The position numbers were made by a program, and so were the translations under genes. From assembly GCA_905373295.1 (NCBI GenBank), contig CAJPSJ010000056.1:1-10050 (forward strand): a stretch of DNA of 10,050 nt, read 5' to 3'. The stretch is from an uncultured Campylobacter sp. GTDB lineage: Bacteria; Campylobacterota; Campylobacteria; Campylobacterales; Campylobacteraceae. The notes below the pieces were generated by a model. It was given only the letters and a program-made list of their open reading frames with translations, made no database searches and had not been told where the DNA came from. Shown piece by piece: positions 1 through 10,050 of this stretch; the first letter of the stretch is position 1; each line of letters starts with the position of its first letter.

Positions 1-74
1 CCCCCTATCATTCCGCAGTTGTTTTGCGTACGGTGGTTTGCATGCATAAGGCTCGTTTTGTACGCCGTACCGCA

Positions 75-104
75 GGTGCAGTTGCGCCGCGCGCAGTGTG
101 CACC
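75..104. other. GC-rich imperfect hairpin
   Basis: GGTGCA (75-80) pairs with TGCACC (99-104), and inside it TGCGC (83-87) pairs with GCGCA (91-95) around a 3-nt loop, leaving a small GT/GTG internal loop. No T tract follows, so it is a poor match to an intrinsic terminator. It could be a transcript end of a gene outside the window or a chance structure. The rest of 1-258 holds no gene I can support. Confidence 0.25.
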
Positions 105-258
105 TTAGCATCTCTTAGCGCTTTGCTGCGCCATAGTATTTCGGCGCATCCTTCCGCGCGAGTTACGAAAATACTCTACAAAACGGGTGGGAGAGGCTGT
201 GTGAGCTGTCTGAGGTAGACGGCTCGCTTGATTTGCATAATTTATAAAGAGGTAAAAT

Positions 259-1191
259 ATGCGTATCTTAGGTAACATTATTTGGTTTTTTATGGCTGGT
301 TGGATCCTTGCTATCTTGACCTATTTGTCAGGTTTGATCCTTACCATTTTAGTCGTGACCGCTCCGGTGGGCTTAGGTCTTATGGAATACGGCAAATTCT
401 TATTTTTGCCCTTTACACACGATATGGTGCGCAAAAAGAAAGGCTCGATAACCGACGCGGTGCATATGACGTATCAGACTTACGCAAATATCGTAAAGGT
501 CATTTACATCATAGTTTTTGGTATTTGGCTTTTTATTGGTGGAATTTTTACGGTTATAGGTCAGTTCATTACCATCATCGGAATTCCGTGCGCTATCGTG
601 CTTGCTAAGTCTCTAGGCACTATCTTTAATCCCGTAGATAAGGTTTGCATCAGCCACGATTTAGCCGAGGAGTTAAGACGTAGAGTGGCTGCAGCTAAAG
701 CGGACGAGATAAGCGGAGTGCAGCAAAGCGCAGCCGCAGAGTCGCTACAAAACTGCGAATATGACGTAATGCCTCAGAAACTATCCGTAGTGACGATAGT
801 AGCTACGGTATGTAGCGTGGTGCTTGTTTTGCTCGCAGCAATGGTTGTGCTACCGAGAGTGAGCGCTACTAGGGAGGATGCGGAGATTTCTAAATTAGTG
901 ACAAATTTAAGTACTGTTGAAGTCGACATAAGCTCTTACTATACAGCTACTGGTAAATTTGATAATTTTTCAGCTATGACTAACGTTCCATTAGAGCCTA
1001 ACGGAGCAAATTCGGCGTATCTAATGGGCGCGAAAATCTACAAATGCTTCATAATCAGCTTGGATGCAAAAAAGAAAACGATCACTATCGAAAAAGGTCC
1101 CGATGCCGAAAATAATATCTGCCGTGGAGTATATGAATATTCACATGTCGTCAAGATGTTATCAGCGCCTATCCCAGTGAAAACTTATTAG
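259..1191 (+). CDS. YccF-domain membrane protein fused to a pilin-like extracytoplasmic domain
   Basis: A 310-residue protein whose ATG follows AAGAGG (247-252) at six bases. Residues 1-130 match the YccF (DUF307) inner-membrane domain: hydrophobic stretches at about 5-36 and 79-115, plus the family-like GIPCAIVLAKS and NPVDKVC segments. A charged, Ala-rich linker (about 131-172) leads to a third hydrophobic segment (175-198). Directly after it, residues 199-217 (PRVSATREDAEISKLVTNL), then SYYTATGKF and MTNVPLE, look like the start of a Campylobacter type IV pilin or type II pseudopilin ectodomain. C263 and C288 are placed like the pilin disulfide pair. The prepilin cleavage motif (G before F-T-x-x-E) is absent, so the domain is probably held in the membrane uncleaved. 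YccF function is unknown and no job can be assigned. The gene appears monocistronic. The reading frame is intact across the junction, which argues against a recent frameshift. Confidence 0.85.
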   Translation: MRILGNIIWFFMAGWILAILTYLSGLILTILVVTAPVGLGLMEYGKFLFLPFTHDMVRKKKGSITDAVHMTYQTYANIVKVIYIIVFGIWLFIGGIFTVIGQFITIIGIPCAIVLAKSLGTIFNPVDKVCISHDLAEELRRRVAAAKADEISGVQQSAAAESLQNCEYDVMPQKLSVVTIVATVCSVVLVLLAAMVVLPRVSATREDAEISKLVTNLSTVEVDISSYYTATGKFDNFSAMTNVPLEPNGANSAYLMGAKIYKCFIISLDAKKKTITIEKGPDAENNICRGVYEYSHVVKMLSAPIPVKTY

Positions 1192-1221
1192 CTCACGCGA
1201 TTTAAGAGTGGATTAGATTAT

Positions 1222-1281
1222 GGCGGCGGATTTAAGAGCCCTGAAATTTTATATAAAATTTCGTCTTAAATTTACGCCGCC
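1222..1281 (+). terminator. Long hairpin downstream of the YccF-pilin gene
   Basis: GGCGGCG (1222-1228) pairs with CGCCGCC (1275-1281). ATTTAAGA (1230-1237) pairs with TCTTAAAT (1264-1271). The centre (1243-1262) is a perfect 20-base palindrome. The structure starts 30 bases after the stop codon and could end or protect that transcript. No clear T run follows, so the terminator role is inferred. Confidence 0.45.
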
Positions 1282-1410
1282 TTGTGCGTACTAAAGTGAT
1301 CTGATCGGAAATCAGATAAAGTCGCGCGCTTTGGCGTGAAATTTAGCCACTATTTGGGCGGATCTAGGCGCCATAAAATTTCGCGGCTAAGATTTAACGC
1401 CGTTTTAAGA

Positions 1411-1425
1411 TTATTTTTGTAAAAT
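1411..1425 (+). promoter_or_regulatory. Probable sigma-70 promoter for the tRNA gene
   Basis: A T-rich stretch, TTATTTTTG, runs straight into TAAAAT (1420-1425). This fits the Campylobacter housekeeping pattern of a T-rich extended -10 region with little -35 requirement. Transcription would begin near 1432, about 17 bases before the mature tRNA end. Confidence 0.5.
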
Positions 1426-1448
1426 CACATTTCTTTTTCACCGCTGGC

Positions 1449-1525
1449 GGGCTCATAGCTCAGTTGGTTAGAGCATCCGGCTCATAACCGGATGGTCCTA
1501 GGTTCAAGTCCTAGTGAGCCCACCA
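1449..1525 (+). tRNA. tRNA with CAU anticodon (elongator Met, or Ile2 if lysidine-modified)
   Basis: A complete 77-nt cloverleaf. The acceptor stem GGGCTCA (1449-1455) pairs fully with TGAGCCC (1515-1521), and ACCA is encoded at 1522-1525. The D stem is GCTC/GAGC (1458-1461, 1471-1474). The anticodon stem TCCGG/CCGGA encloses loop CTCATAA with CAT at 1483-1485. The variable loop is TGGTC, and the T stem CTAGG/CCTAG encloses TTCAAGT. The paired G1-C72 excludes the initiator tRNA, which has an unpaired end. A CAU anticodon is shared by elongator Met and by the tRNA-Ile whose C34 becomes lysidine through TilS. The body closely resembles the B. subtilis Ile2 tRNA as I remember it, so annotation as Met alone is not safe. 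The gene stands alone with its own promoter. Confidence 0.95.
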
Positions 1526-1708
1526 CCACAAAATTTCGGCTTTTCACTGCATCAAAATCCGCAAATTCCATAAAATTTCAAGCGTCGTTTTTCCTTTGAA
1601 ATTCCGCTTCATAACTTCAAAAGACAAAGCCTGCCGCAGAATTTCAGCTTTGAAATGCGGTTAAGCTCGTGATTGAATTTTCAAATTTAACTTTCATTTG
1701 GCGACCGA

Positions 1709-1742
1709 TTAAATTTTATTTTATGGCAAGTTGCGGTAGAAT
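1709..1742 (+). promoter_or_regulatory. Probable promoter of the symporter-racemase operon
   Basis: TAGAAT (1737-1742) matches the -10 box in five of six bases and follows an A/T-rich tract (about 1709-1725). Transcription would begin near 1749, giving a leader of about 26 bases. TAAAAT at 1748-1753 is an alternative -10 but would leave almost no leader. I see no clear -35 box or operator. Confidence 0.35.
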
Positions 1743-1762
1743 TCCGTTAAAATTCTTAGTGC

Positions 1763-1768
1763 AGGGAG
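1763..1768 (+). promoter_or_regulatory. Ribosome binding site that sets the symporter start
   Basis: AGGGAG touches the first in-frame ATG (1769), leaving no spacer, but lies six bases before the second ATG (1775). Normal spacing therefore favours 1775 as the start, shortening the protein by two residues. Confidence 0.65.
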
Positions 1769-1774
1769 ATGTCC

Positions 1775-3085
1775 ATGTCAGAAAATCAAACGAAAAAAGG
1801 CGGAATTTTAGCCTTTTATTTTAACTCAAGTTTGCTTTGGCGCATCATTATCGCTTTAGTGTTGGGCTCTGCGATCGGTATGTTACTACCTAAAAATATG
1901 CCGGTAGGCGATACCACGTGGGTGGCGATTTTAACGCCTTTGGGAGATCTTTTTGTGAGACTTTTAAAGATGATTATGGTGCCGATCATTATCTGCTCGC
2001 TGATCGTAGGCACGAGCAGCATCTCGCCCGCGCACCTTGGCAAAGTAGGCGTTAAGGCGATCATATTTTACGCTATAACGACGCTTTTTGCGATCGTCAT
2101 CGGCCTAGCGTGTGCGTTTATATTTTCTCCAGGTAGCGGGCTTGATCTAAGCGATGCATCCAAGGCTGTCGAAAAGGCAGCGAACGCGCCTAGTATGAGT
2201 AAAATTTTGCTTAATATAATTCCTACGAATCCTTTTGATTCCATAGCCAAGGGCGAAATTTTGCCGATCATCGCGTTTTACTTATTTCTTGGCGTAGGGC
2301 TTGCGTTTTGCCGCGACAGTAGCGACGCGCGTATCAAAAACTCCGCCGACACGGTTTATAATTTTTTCGACGGAATGAGCGAGATTATGTTTAAGGTCGT
2401 GCACTGGGTGATGCAATACGCGCCAATCGGTGTTTTTGCGCTAATGTTTGTAGTGTTTAATAAAAGCGGTATCGAGGCTTTCAGCTCGCTGCTAAACGTC
2501 ACAATTACCCTATACGTGGGACTTGCGATTCAAGTATTTGCGGTTTATTGCCTTATTTGTATGCTTATCGGAGTTAGCCCGATTAAATTCCTTAAAAAAG
2601 TGCGTCCGCCGATGCTTACGGCTTTTGTTACCCGCAGCTCCAACGGCACGCTTCCTATTACGATGCAGACTGCCGAAGATATGGGAATTCCAAAGGCGAT
2701 CTACGGCTTTGTTTTGCCCGTGGGCGCTACGGTGAATATGAACGGCACGACCGTGTATTTGGGTGTATGCACTCTTTTTATCGCTAATGCTTGCGGTATT
2801 GATCTAAACAGCAGCCACTACCTCACGATCATTATCACTTCGATGCTTGCTGCGATCGGAACTGCTGGAGTTCCGGGAGCTGGTGCGCTGATGTTGCTTT
2901 TAGTGCTCGAATCTATCGGCGTCAAGGTAAGTGGTAACGTAGCGATCGCTTACGGAATGATTTTGGGCATTGATGCGATTTTGGATATGGGGCGAACCTC
3001 GATGAACGTAACGGGCGATGTTGTCGCGTCGATCTACGTCGCAAAGAGCGAAAACGAAATGGATATGAGCAAGTGGGAGAATTAA
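1775..3085 (+). CDS. Sodium:dicarboxylate/acidic amino acid symporter (DAACS family, GltPh-like)
   Basis: A 436-residue inner-membrane carrier of the glutamate transporter family (PF00375), of usual length. All family landmarks are present in order: hairpin HP1 with R287-S288-S289 and TLP, the TM7 motif N321-M-N-G-T325, HP2 with GTAGVPGAG (about 362-370), and TM8 with D404, R407, T408, N411 and D415. R407 corresponds to GltPh R397, which binds the side-chain carboxylate, so the likely substrate is aspartate or glutamate (or a C4-dicarboxylate) rather than a neutral amino acid. The NMDGT motif reads NMNGT here, replacing the aspartate equivalent to GltPh D312, a Na3-site ligand. This may alter cation coupling. 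The gene sits 28 bases before a racemase gene and is probably cotranscribed with it. Family assignment is firm; exact substrate and coupling ion are inferred. Confidence 0.93.
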   Translation: MSENQTKKGGILAFYFNSSLLWRIIIALVLGSAIGMLLPKNMPVGDTTWVAILTPLGDLFVRLLKMIMVPIIICSLIVGTSSISPAHLGKVGVKAIIFYAITTLFAIVIGLACAFIFSPGSGLDLSDASKAVEKAANAPSMSKILLNIIPTNPFDSIAKGEILPIIAFYLFLGVGLAFCRDSSDARIKNSADTVYNFFDGMSEIMFKVVHWVMQYAPIGVFALMFVVFNKSGIEAFSSLLNVTITLYVGLAIQVFAVYCLICMLIGVSPIKFLKKVRPPMLTAFVTRSSNGTLPITMQTAEDMGIPKAIYGFVLPVGATVNMNGTTVYLGVCTLFIANACGIDLNSSHYLTIIITSMLAAIGTAGVPGAGALMLLLVLESIGVKVSGNVAIAYGMILGIDAILDMGRTSMNVTGDVVASIYVAKSENEMDMSKWEN

Positions 3086-3113
3086 CCCAATTAAAATTTA
3101 GAAAGGACGAGCT

Positions 3114-3794
3114 ATGAAAAGAGTTGGGATTATCGGTGGAATGGGACCTTTGGCGAGTGCGGATCTGTATATGAAGATCATAGAAGAGACTGCGGCGAGC
3201 AGCGATCAAGAAAATATTCCGCTTGTAATCGATAGCTATCCGCAGATTGAAGATCGCACGGCATTTATCTTAGGCAAAGGTGAAAATCCGCTTCCGCGCC
3301 TAAGCGAGAGCGCTGTTAGGCTCAAAAATGCAGGCTGCAAGGCGTTTGCGATGGCGTGCAACACGGCGCATTTTTTCGCAGACGATGTAGAAGCTGCGGC
3401 GGAAATCCCGCTAATTCATATCGCCGAGGTCACCGTAAAAGCGATCCACAAAAATTATCCAAAAGCCCATAAAATAGCTGTGCTAGCCACTATCGGTACA
3501 AAAAAAGCTAAAATTTACGACGATCCGCTTAAAGAAGCAGGACTAATCAGCGTGGAGCTTGGCGAAGAAAATCAAGCGGTTTTGATGGATTGTATCTACA
3601 AAGGCGTTAAGGCGGGCAAGACTGCCGAATACGTGGGGGCTTTTGAGAATTTGCTAGGCAAAATCGATGCTGATATTTATGTCGTTGCCTGCACTGAGCT
3701 GCCGCTATTTTTGCCGTTAATCAAAAGCGATAAAATTTTCGTCGATCCTACTAGAGAGCTTGCCAAAGCGATCGTGGAATTCTCAAGATCGTAG
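3114..3794 (+). CDS. racD: Aspartate/glutamate racemase family protein, probable aspartate racemase
   Basis: A 226-residue cytoplasmic, cofactor-independent racemase that would interconvert L- and D-aspartate (or glutamate) with two catalytic cysteines. The N-terminus IGGMGPLASADLY is the family opening. The catalytic pair is C82 in MACNTAH and C193 in ACTELP, at nearly the spacing known for Pyrococcus aspartate racemase. Length is normal for the family. AAAGGA (3102-3107) lies six bases before the ATG, supporting this start. It follows the acidic amino acid symporter closely on the same strand and a strong hairpin lies just after it, so the two probably form an operon that imports and racemises the same substrate. 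MurI-type glutamate racemases also belong to this superfamily, but the opening motif and cysteine contexts favour the aspartate racemase branch. Substrate is inferred, not shown. Confidence 0.88.
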   Translation: MKRVGIIGGMGPLASADLYMKIIEETAASSDQENIPLVIDSYPQIEDRTAFILGKGENPLPRLSESAVRLKNAGCKAFAMACNTAHFFADDVEAAAEIPLIHIAEVTVKAIHKNYPKAHKIAVLATIGTKKAKIYDDPLKEAGLISVELGEENQAVLMDCIYKGVKAGKTAEYVGAFENLLGKIDADIYVVACTELPLFLPLIKSDKIFVDPTRELAKAIVEFSRS

Positions 3795-3825
3795 AGCCGC
3801 AAGGCTTTGCAAGCAGAATTCTAAA

Positions 3826-3866
3826 CCGCAAAATTTTACGACGATCTAAGTCGTAAAATTTTGCGG
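3826..3866 (+). terminator. Perfect 17-bp hairpin after the racemase gene
   Basis: CCGCAAAATTTTACGAC (3826-3842) pairs without mismatch with its complement at 3850-3866 around loop GATCTAA. It starts 31 bases after the stop codon. It probably ends the symporter-racemase transcript, although no T run follows. The remaining intergenic DNA to 4080 is A/T-rich with many AAAATTT words and no gene. Confidence 0.55.
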
Positions 3867-4086
3867 AACTATGTTAGACCAAACTTCCATCAAGGCGGAA
3901 TTTATATGATAGCAAAATTTCATCACAGGATTTTAAGCTTAAAATTTTGTCAAAATTTAATCCGCAAGATCCAGAATGTAAAACCTCCGAAGTAAAATTC
4001 CGTAACAAAATTTATTCGTAAAATTTCGCACTGAAATTTAAGCTAAAATTCCATTAAATTTGACCGTTTCTAAAGCCCGAATTTAC

Positions 4087-4092
4087 TATAAT
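4087..4092 (+). promoter_or_regulatory. dnaE promoter, consensus -10 box
   Basis: TATAAT (4087-4092) is a perfect -10 box. TTGACC (4060-4065) resembles a -35 box, but the 21-base gap is too wide for a normal pair. Transcription would begin near 4099, giving a leader of about 18 bases that contains AAAAAAGGA. This places the upstream in-frame TTG at 4060 outside the mRNA and supports the dnaE start at 4117. Confidence 0.6.
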
Positions 4093-4116
4093 TTCCAAAT
4101 CAAAAAAGGACCAAAA

Positions 4117-8261
<4,145 letters not shown>

Positions 8262-8262
<1 letters not shown>

Positions 8263-8305
8263 GCGCGACTCTCTCGCCGCGCTAGGTCGGTTAAAATTTT
8301 ATTCT
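8262..8305 (+). terminator. Possible dnaE terminator
   Basis: AGCGCG (8262-8267, overlapping the last stop-codon base) pairs with CGCGCT (8278-8283) around a 10-base loop. A T/A-rich stretch follows from 8291 (TTAAAATTTTATTCTTGCTT region). The stem is short but GC-rich and directly placed, so a weak intrinsic terminator is plausible. Confidence 0.35.
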
Positions 8306-9650
8306 TGCTTGTTGCACCGCATACAAGCAGTATTTGAGCGCGCAGAAAGCCTAGACTTTGACGCGGTTGCGATAAGAGACGACAATATTTTCGGCTCAAA
8401 GCTTGCCACGCGCAAAATTTACGATGCGACACATAAGAATCGTAATTACGCAGATAGTCCGTGATATCTAAATTTATTGCGTTCATCGCGGTGGAATTTT
8501 ATCTGCCACAAATTTACAGGCACATAGACTGTTTCTGCTTTATTGCGTCGGCAAGGCTTGTAGCGCGCCGTTTGAGTTACCGCAATAACAGCTCGCCATA
8601 CCTCGACAGAGTTGAATAGTTGAATTATATTGTCGCGCTAGCCTACGTTCGGTACAATAAATGGCGCGGACACTTTTAAATTTCTAGCTAAATTTTTGCG
8701 AAGTTTTACTTTGGCGAATCTCCACGCAGCTTTAAAATTTTAAACTTTAGCGGATTTGAAATTTTAGGCATAGTTTTACTACGTAAAATTTTATCGCGGT
8801 AAAATTTCGTCGGGCAAATTTAGTAAAGCACGTAAAAACAGATCCAAGATGTGCAGAAAAAATCCGAAACAAAGCTGACCCAGGCAAACGGTGCCCGAAA
8901 AAATCAAGCTAGCGCGGACTGGGCTCGAGCCGGGCGTCGGGACGCAACCTGTCTTAAATCCAAAATTTATCAAAATTGTTAAACGGCTGTATTTGAAATT
9001 TTTCGCGCTGTATATATTGCTCGCGCTAAGCGTGTTTGTCCTGCCCGAAAATATAGGTGATAATGCTGCTTGTGCGGGCTTTGTAAGCCTTATGAAGCAG
9101 TTTTTCAAATGTCGCCGTAGAAGGGATTGATCTGTACGCGCGGCTAGCATCTTCGATTTTGGCGCAGGCTACTTTCTATACTTAAAGAATGGCGCTAATT
9201 AAATTTCGCGCGATTTTTAGCGGCGAAATTTAGCGAGTTGAAATTCAGAAATTCTGTCGTTTCCAAGCCGTGGGAACTTGAGCCTAAATTTAGAACTTGC
9301 AAAATTTTGAAATTTTACGGCGTGAAATTGTGGAGCGAGATTTTGGAATTTTGAAATTCCGAGCCGTGGAGTTTTAGAATTTCGGAATTCTACGAGCTGT
9401 AAATTTAGGCTAAATTTTAAAATTTATAGCGATAGAATTTTAAAATTTTACGCCCCGTGGCTCGACAGCGCCTCCACTTCTTGATAAATCAAATTTGCAA
9501 GCTGGTTTAAATTTAAGAAGCGTGGTTGCCGCCATAAAATTCTATACGCAGCAGAGGTTTTTTAAACGACAGCGTGCCAAAACGGCGATGATCGCTCACG
9601 CAAAATACGCCGCGCGGGCCGCAAGCACTGCATGGCGGAGCAAGCGAGCA
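8263..9650. other. Long stretch without a convincing gene between dnaE and hisG
   Basis: About 1.39 kb. It contains the possible dnaE terminator, many A/T palindromes (for example TTTAAAATTTTAAA near 8733 and a 16-base one at 9411-9426), and the repeat cluster at 9241-9460. Short open frames exist: 8309-8464 and 8461-8619 (plus strand, overlapping as GTGA), 8891-9130 (plus, one hydrophobic stretch), its overlapping antisense frame 8791-9150, and 9513-9599 (minus, 28 codons). None has a good ribosome site or a recognisable family. The region may contain eroded gene remnants. I see no tRNA, rRNA, insertion sequence or clear regulatory RNA. Confidence 0.6.
9241..9460. repeat. Cluster of about five degenerate 25-bp repeats
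   Basis: Related units lie at about 9241-9273, 9299-9324, 9346-9370, 9377-9400 and 9435-9460. The shared pattern is GAATTTT, then G/A, then AAATT(C/T), a short CGA-type spacer and an ending like AGCCGTGG. Copies 1 and 3 share AGCCGTGG exactly (9266-9273, 9362-9369). GCCTAAATTTA (9282-9292) is also inverted at 9400-9410. Spacers are unequal and the units imperfect, so this is not CRISPR. Confidence 0.5.
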
Positions 9651-10050
9651 TTAGGCGATCGTGCGGGCTAGTTTATCTCGTAGGTTTAAAATTTCATCGC
9701 GCTTTAGCACGAAGCTGTTTTTGTTGGCGATGAGGTGCGCCGAGCTTTGCATTATGGTTTCTGCGGGTTGCAGCCCGTTTTGCTTCATCGTAGCGCCGGT
9801 CTCCACGACATCGACGATAGCGTCGGCAAGCCCTATGAGCGGGGCTAGCTCGATCGAGCCGTAGAGTTTGATGATATTTACGGCGACGGCCTTGGAGGCG
9901 AAGTATTCGCGAGTGATGTTAGGCATTTTCGTAGCGATTTTTAGGCTCGGAGCGCCGTAGTTTAGCTGGGTGCCCGCATGCACGCCCACGCAGACGCGGC
10001 ATTTTCCGATTTTAAGATCAAGCAGCGTAAGCACGTCAGGGCGATGCTCC
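9651..10050 (-). CDS. hisG: ATP phosphoribosyltransferase, short form, 5' end outside the window
   Basis: The last 132 codons of HisG on the minus strand; about 70 N-terminal residues lie beyond 10050. HisG catalyses the first step of histidine synthesis, joining ATP and PRPP to give phosphoribosyl-ATP in the cytoplasm. The visible part includes LLDLKIGKCRVCVGV, GSIELAPLIGLADAIVD and the PRPP-binding loop ETGATMKQNGL (about 9771-9805), all aligning with E. coli HisG. The frame ends in TAA at 9651-9653 soon after the catalytic core, with no 80-residue C-terminal regulatory domain. It is therefore the short form, which normally works with the HisZ regulatory subunit. C. jejuni is known for the long form, so this differs within the genus if the organism is Campylobacter. 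No terminator is evident after the stop. Confidence 0.95.
   Translation of the reverse strand, partial: EHRPDVLTLLDLKIGKCRVCVGVHAGTQLNYGAPSLKIATKMPNITREYFASKAVAVNIIKLYGSIELAPLIGLADAIVDVVETGATMKQNGLQPAETIMQSSAHLIANKNSFVLKRDEILNLRDKLARTIA

Noticed and set aside
24..218. 64-codon plus-strand frame with a TTG start
   Set aside because: It has no ribosome site, a rare start codon, no recognisable family, and covers a GC-rich hairpin.
282..608. 108-codon frame inside the YccF-pilin gene
   Set aside because: It is a shifted frame of a gene with clear domains and a good ribosome site.
1769..1774. Symporter start at the first ATG
   Set aside because: The AGGGAG motif touches this ATG with no spacer, whereas the next ATG is six bases away.
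1816..2271. Two minus-strand frames inside the symporter
   Set aside because: They are antisense shadows of a conserved transporter gene.
2922..3209. Minus-strand frame across the symporter-racemase junction
   Set aside because: It is antisense to two well-supported genes and has Arg/Ser-rich shadow composition.
4060..4116. Upstream extension of dnaE by 19 residues from a TTG
   Set aside because: The extension lies across the consensus -10 box, and ATG 4117 has the ribosome site and the normal DnaE N-terminus.
8791..9150. Overlapping frames on both strands (79 codons plus, 119 codons minus)
   Set aside because: Only one could be real, neither is recognisable, and the plus frame uses GTG without a ribosome site. 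A decayed gene cannot be excluded.
9241..9460. CRISPR array
   Set aside because: The repeats are imperfect, spacing is irregular, and no cas gene is present.

Overview
The window looks like chromosomal DNA of a Campylobacter-type epsilonproteobacterium. The evidence is the style of its DnaE, T-rich promoters with good -10 boxes but poor -35 boxes, and intergenic DNA full of AAAATTT-type words. Base composition looks higher in GC than C. jejuni, which points to the C. gracilis, C. showae or C. rectus side of the genus. That placement is inference; no search was run.

Layout from left to right. Bases 1-258 hold no convincing gene. Bases 259-1191 encode a 310-residue membrane protein with a YccF-type N-terminal half and a C-terminal half resembling a type IV pilin or pseudopilin without its prepilin peptidase site. 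A hairpin-rich gap and a promoter lead to a CAU-anticodon tRNA (1449-1525). Next is a probable two-gene operon: a GltPh-like acidic amino acid symporter (1775-3085) and an aspartate/glutamate racemase (3114-3794), closed by a perfect 17-bp hairpin. dnaE, the replicative DNA polymerase III alpha subunit, follows with its own promoter (4117-8262). About 1.4 kb without a convincing gene comes next, including a degenerate repeat cluster, and the 3' part of hisG lies on the minus strand at the right edge (9651 to beyond 10050).

Functionally the window is mostly housekeeping: replication, histidine synthesis, a tRNA and amino acid transport. The symporter and racemase plausibly work together on D/L-aspartate or D/L-glutamate. 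The unusual features lie inside two proteins. One is the YccF-pilin fusion. The other is DnaE, which carries a tandem duplication of its OB-fold unit followed by a Gly/Phe/Arg-rich low-complexity linker, making it about 180 residues longer than is usual for this group. I see no CRISPR array, insertion sequence, prophage or defence locus.
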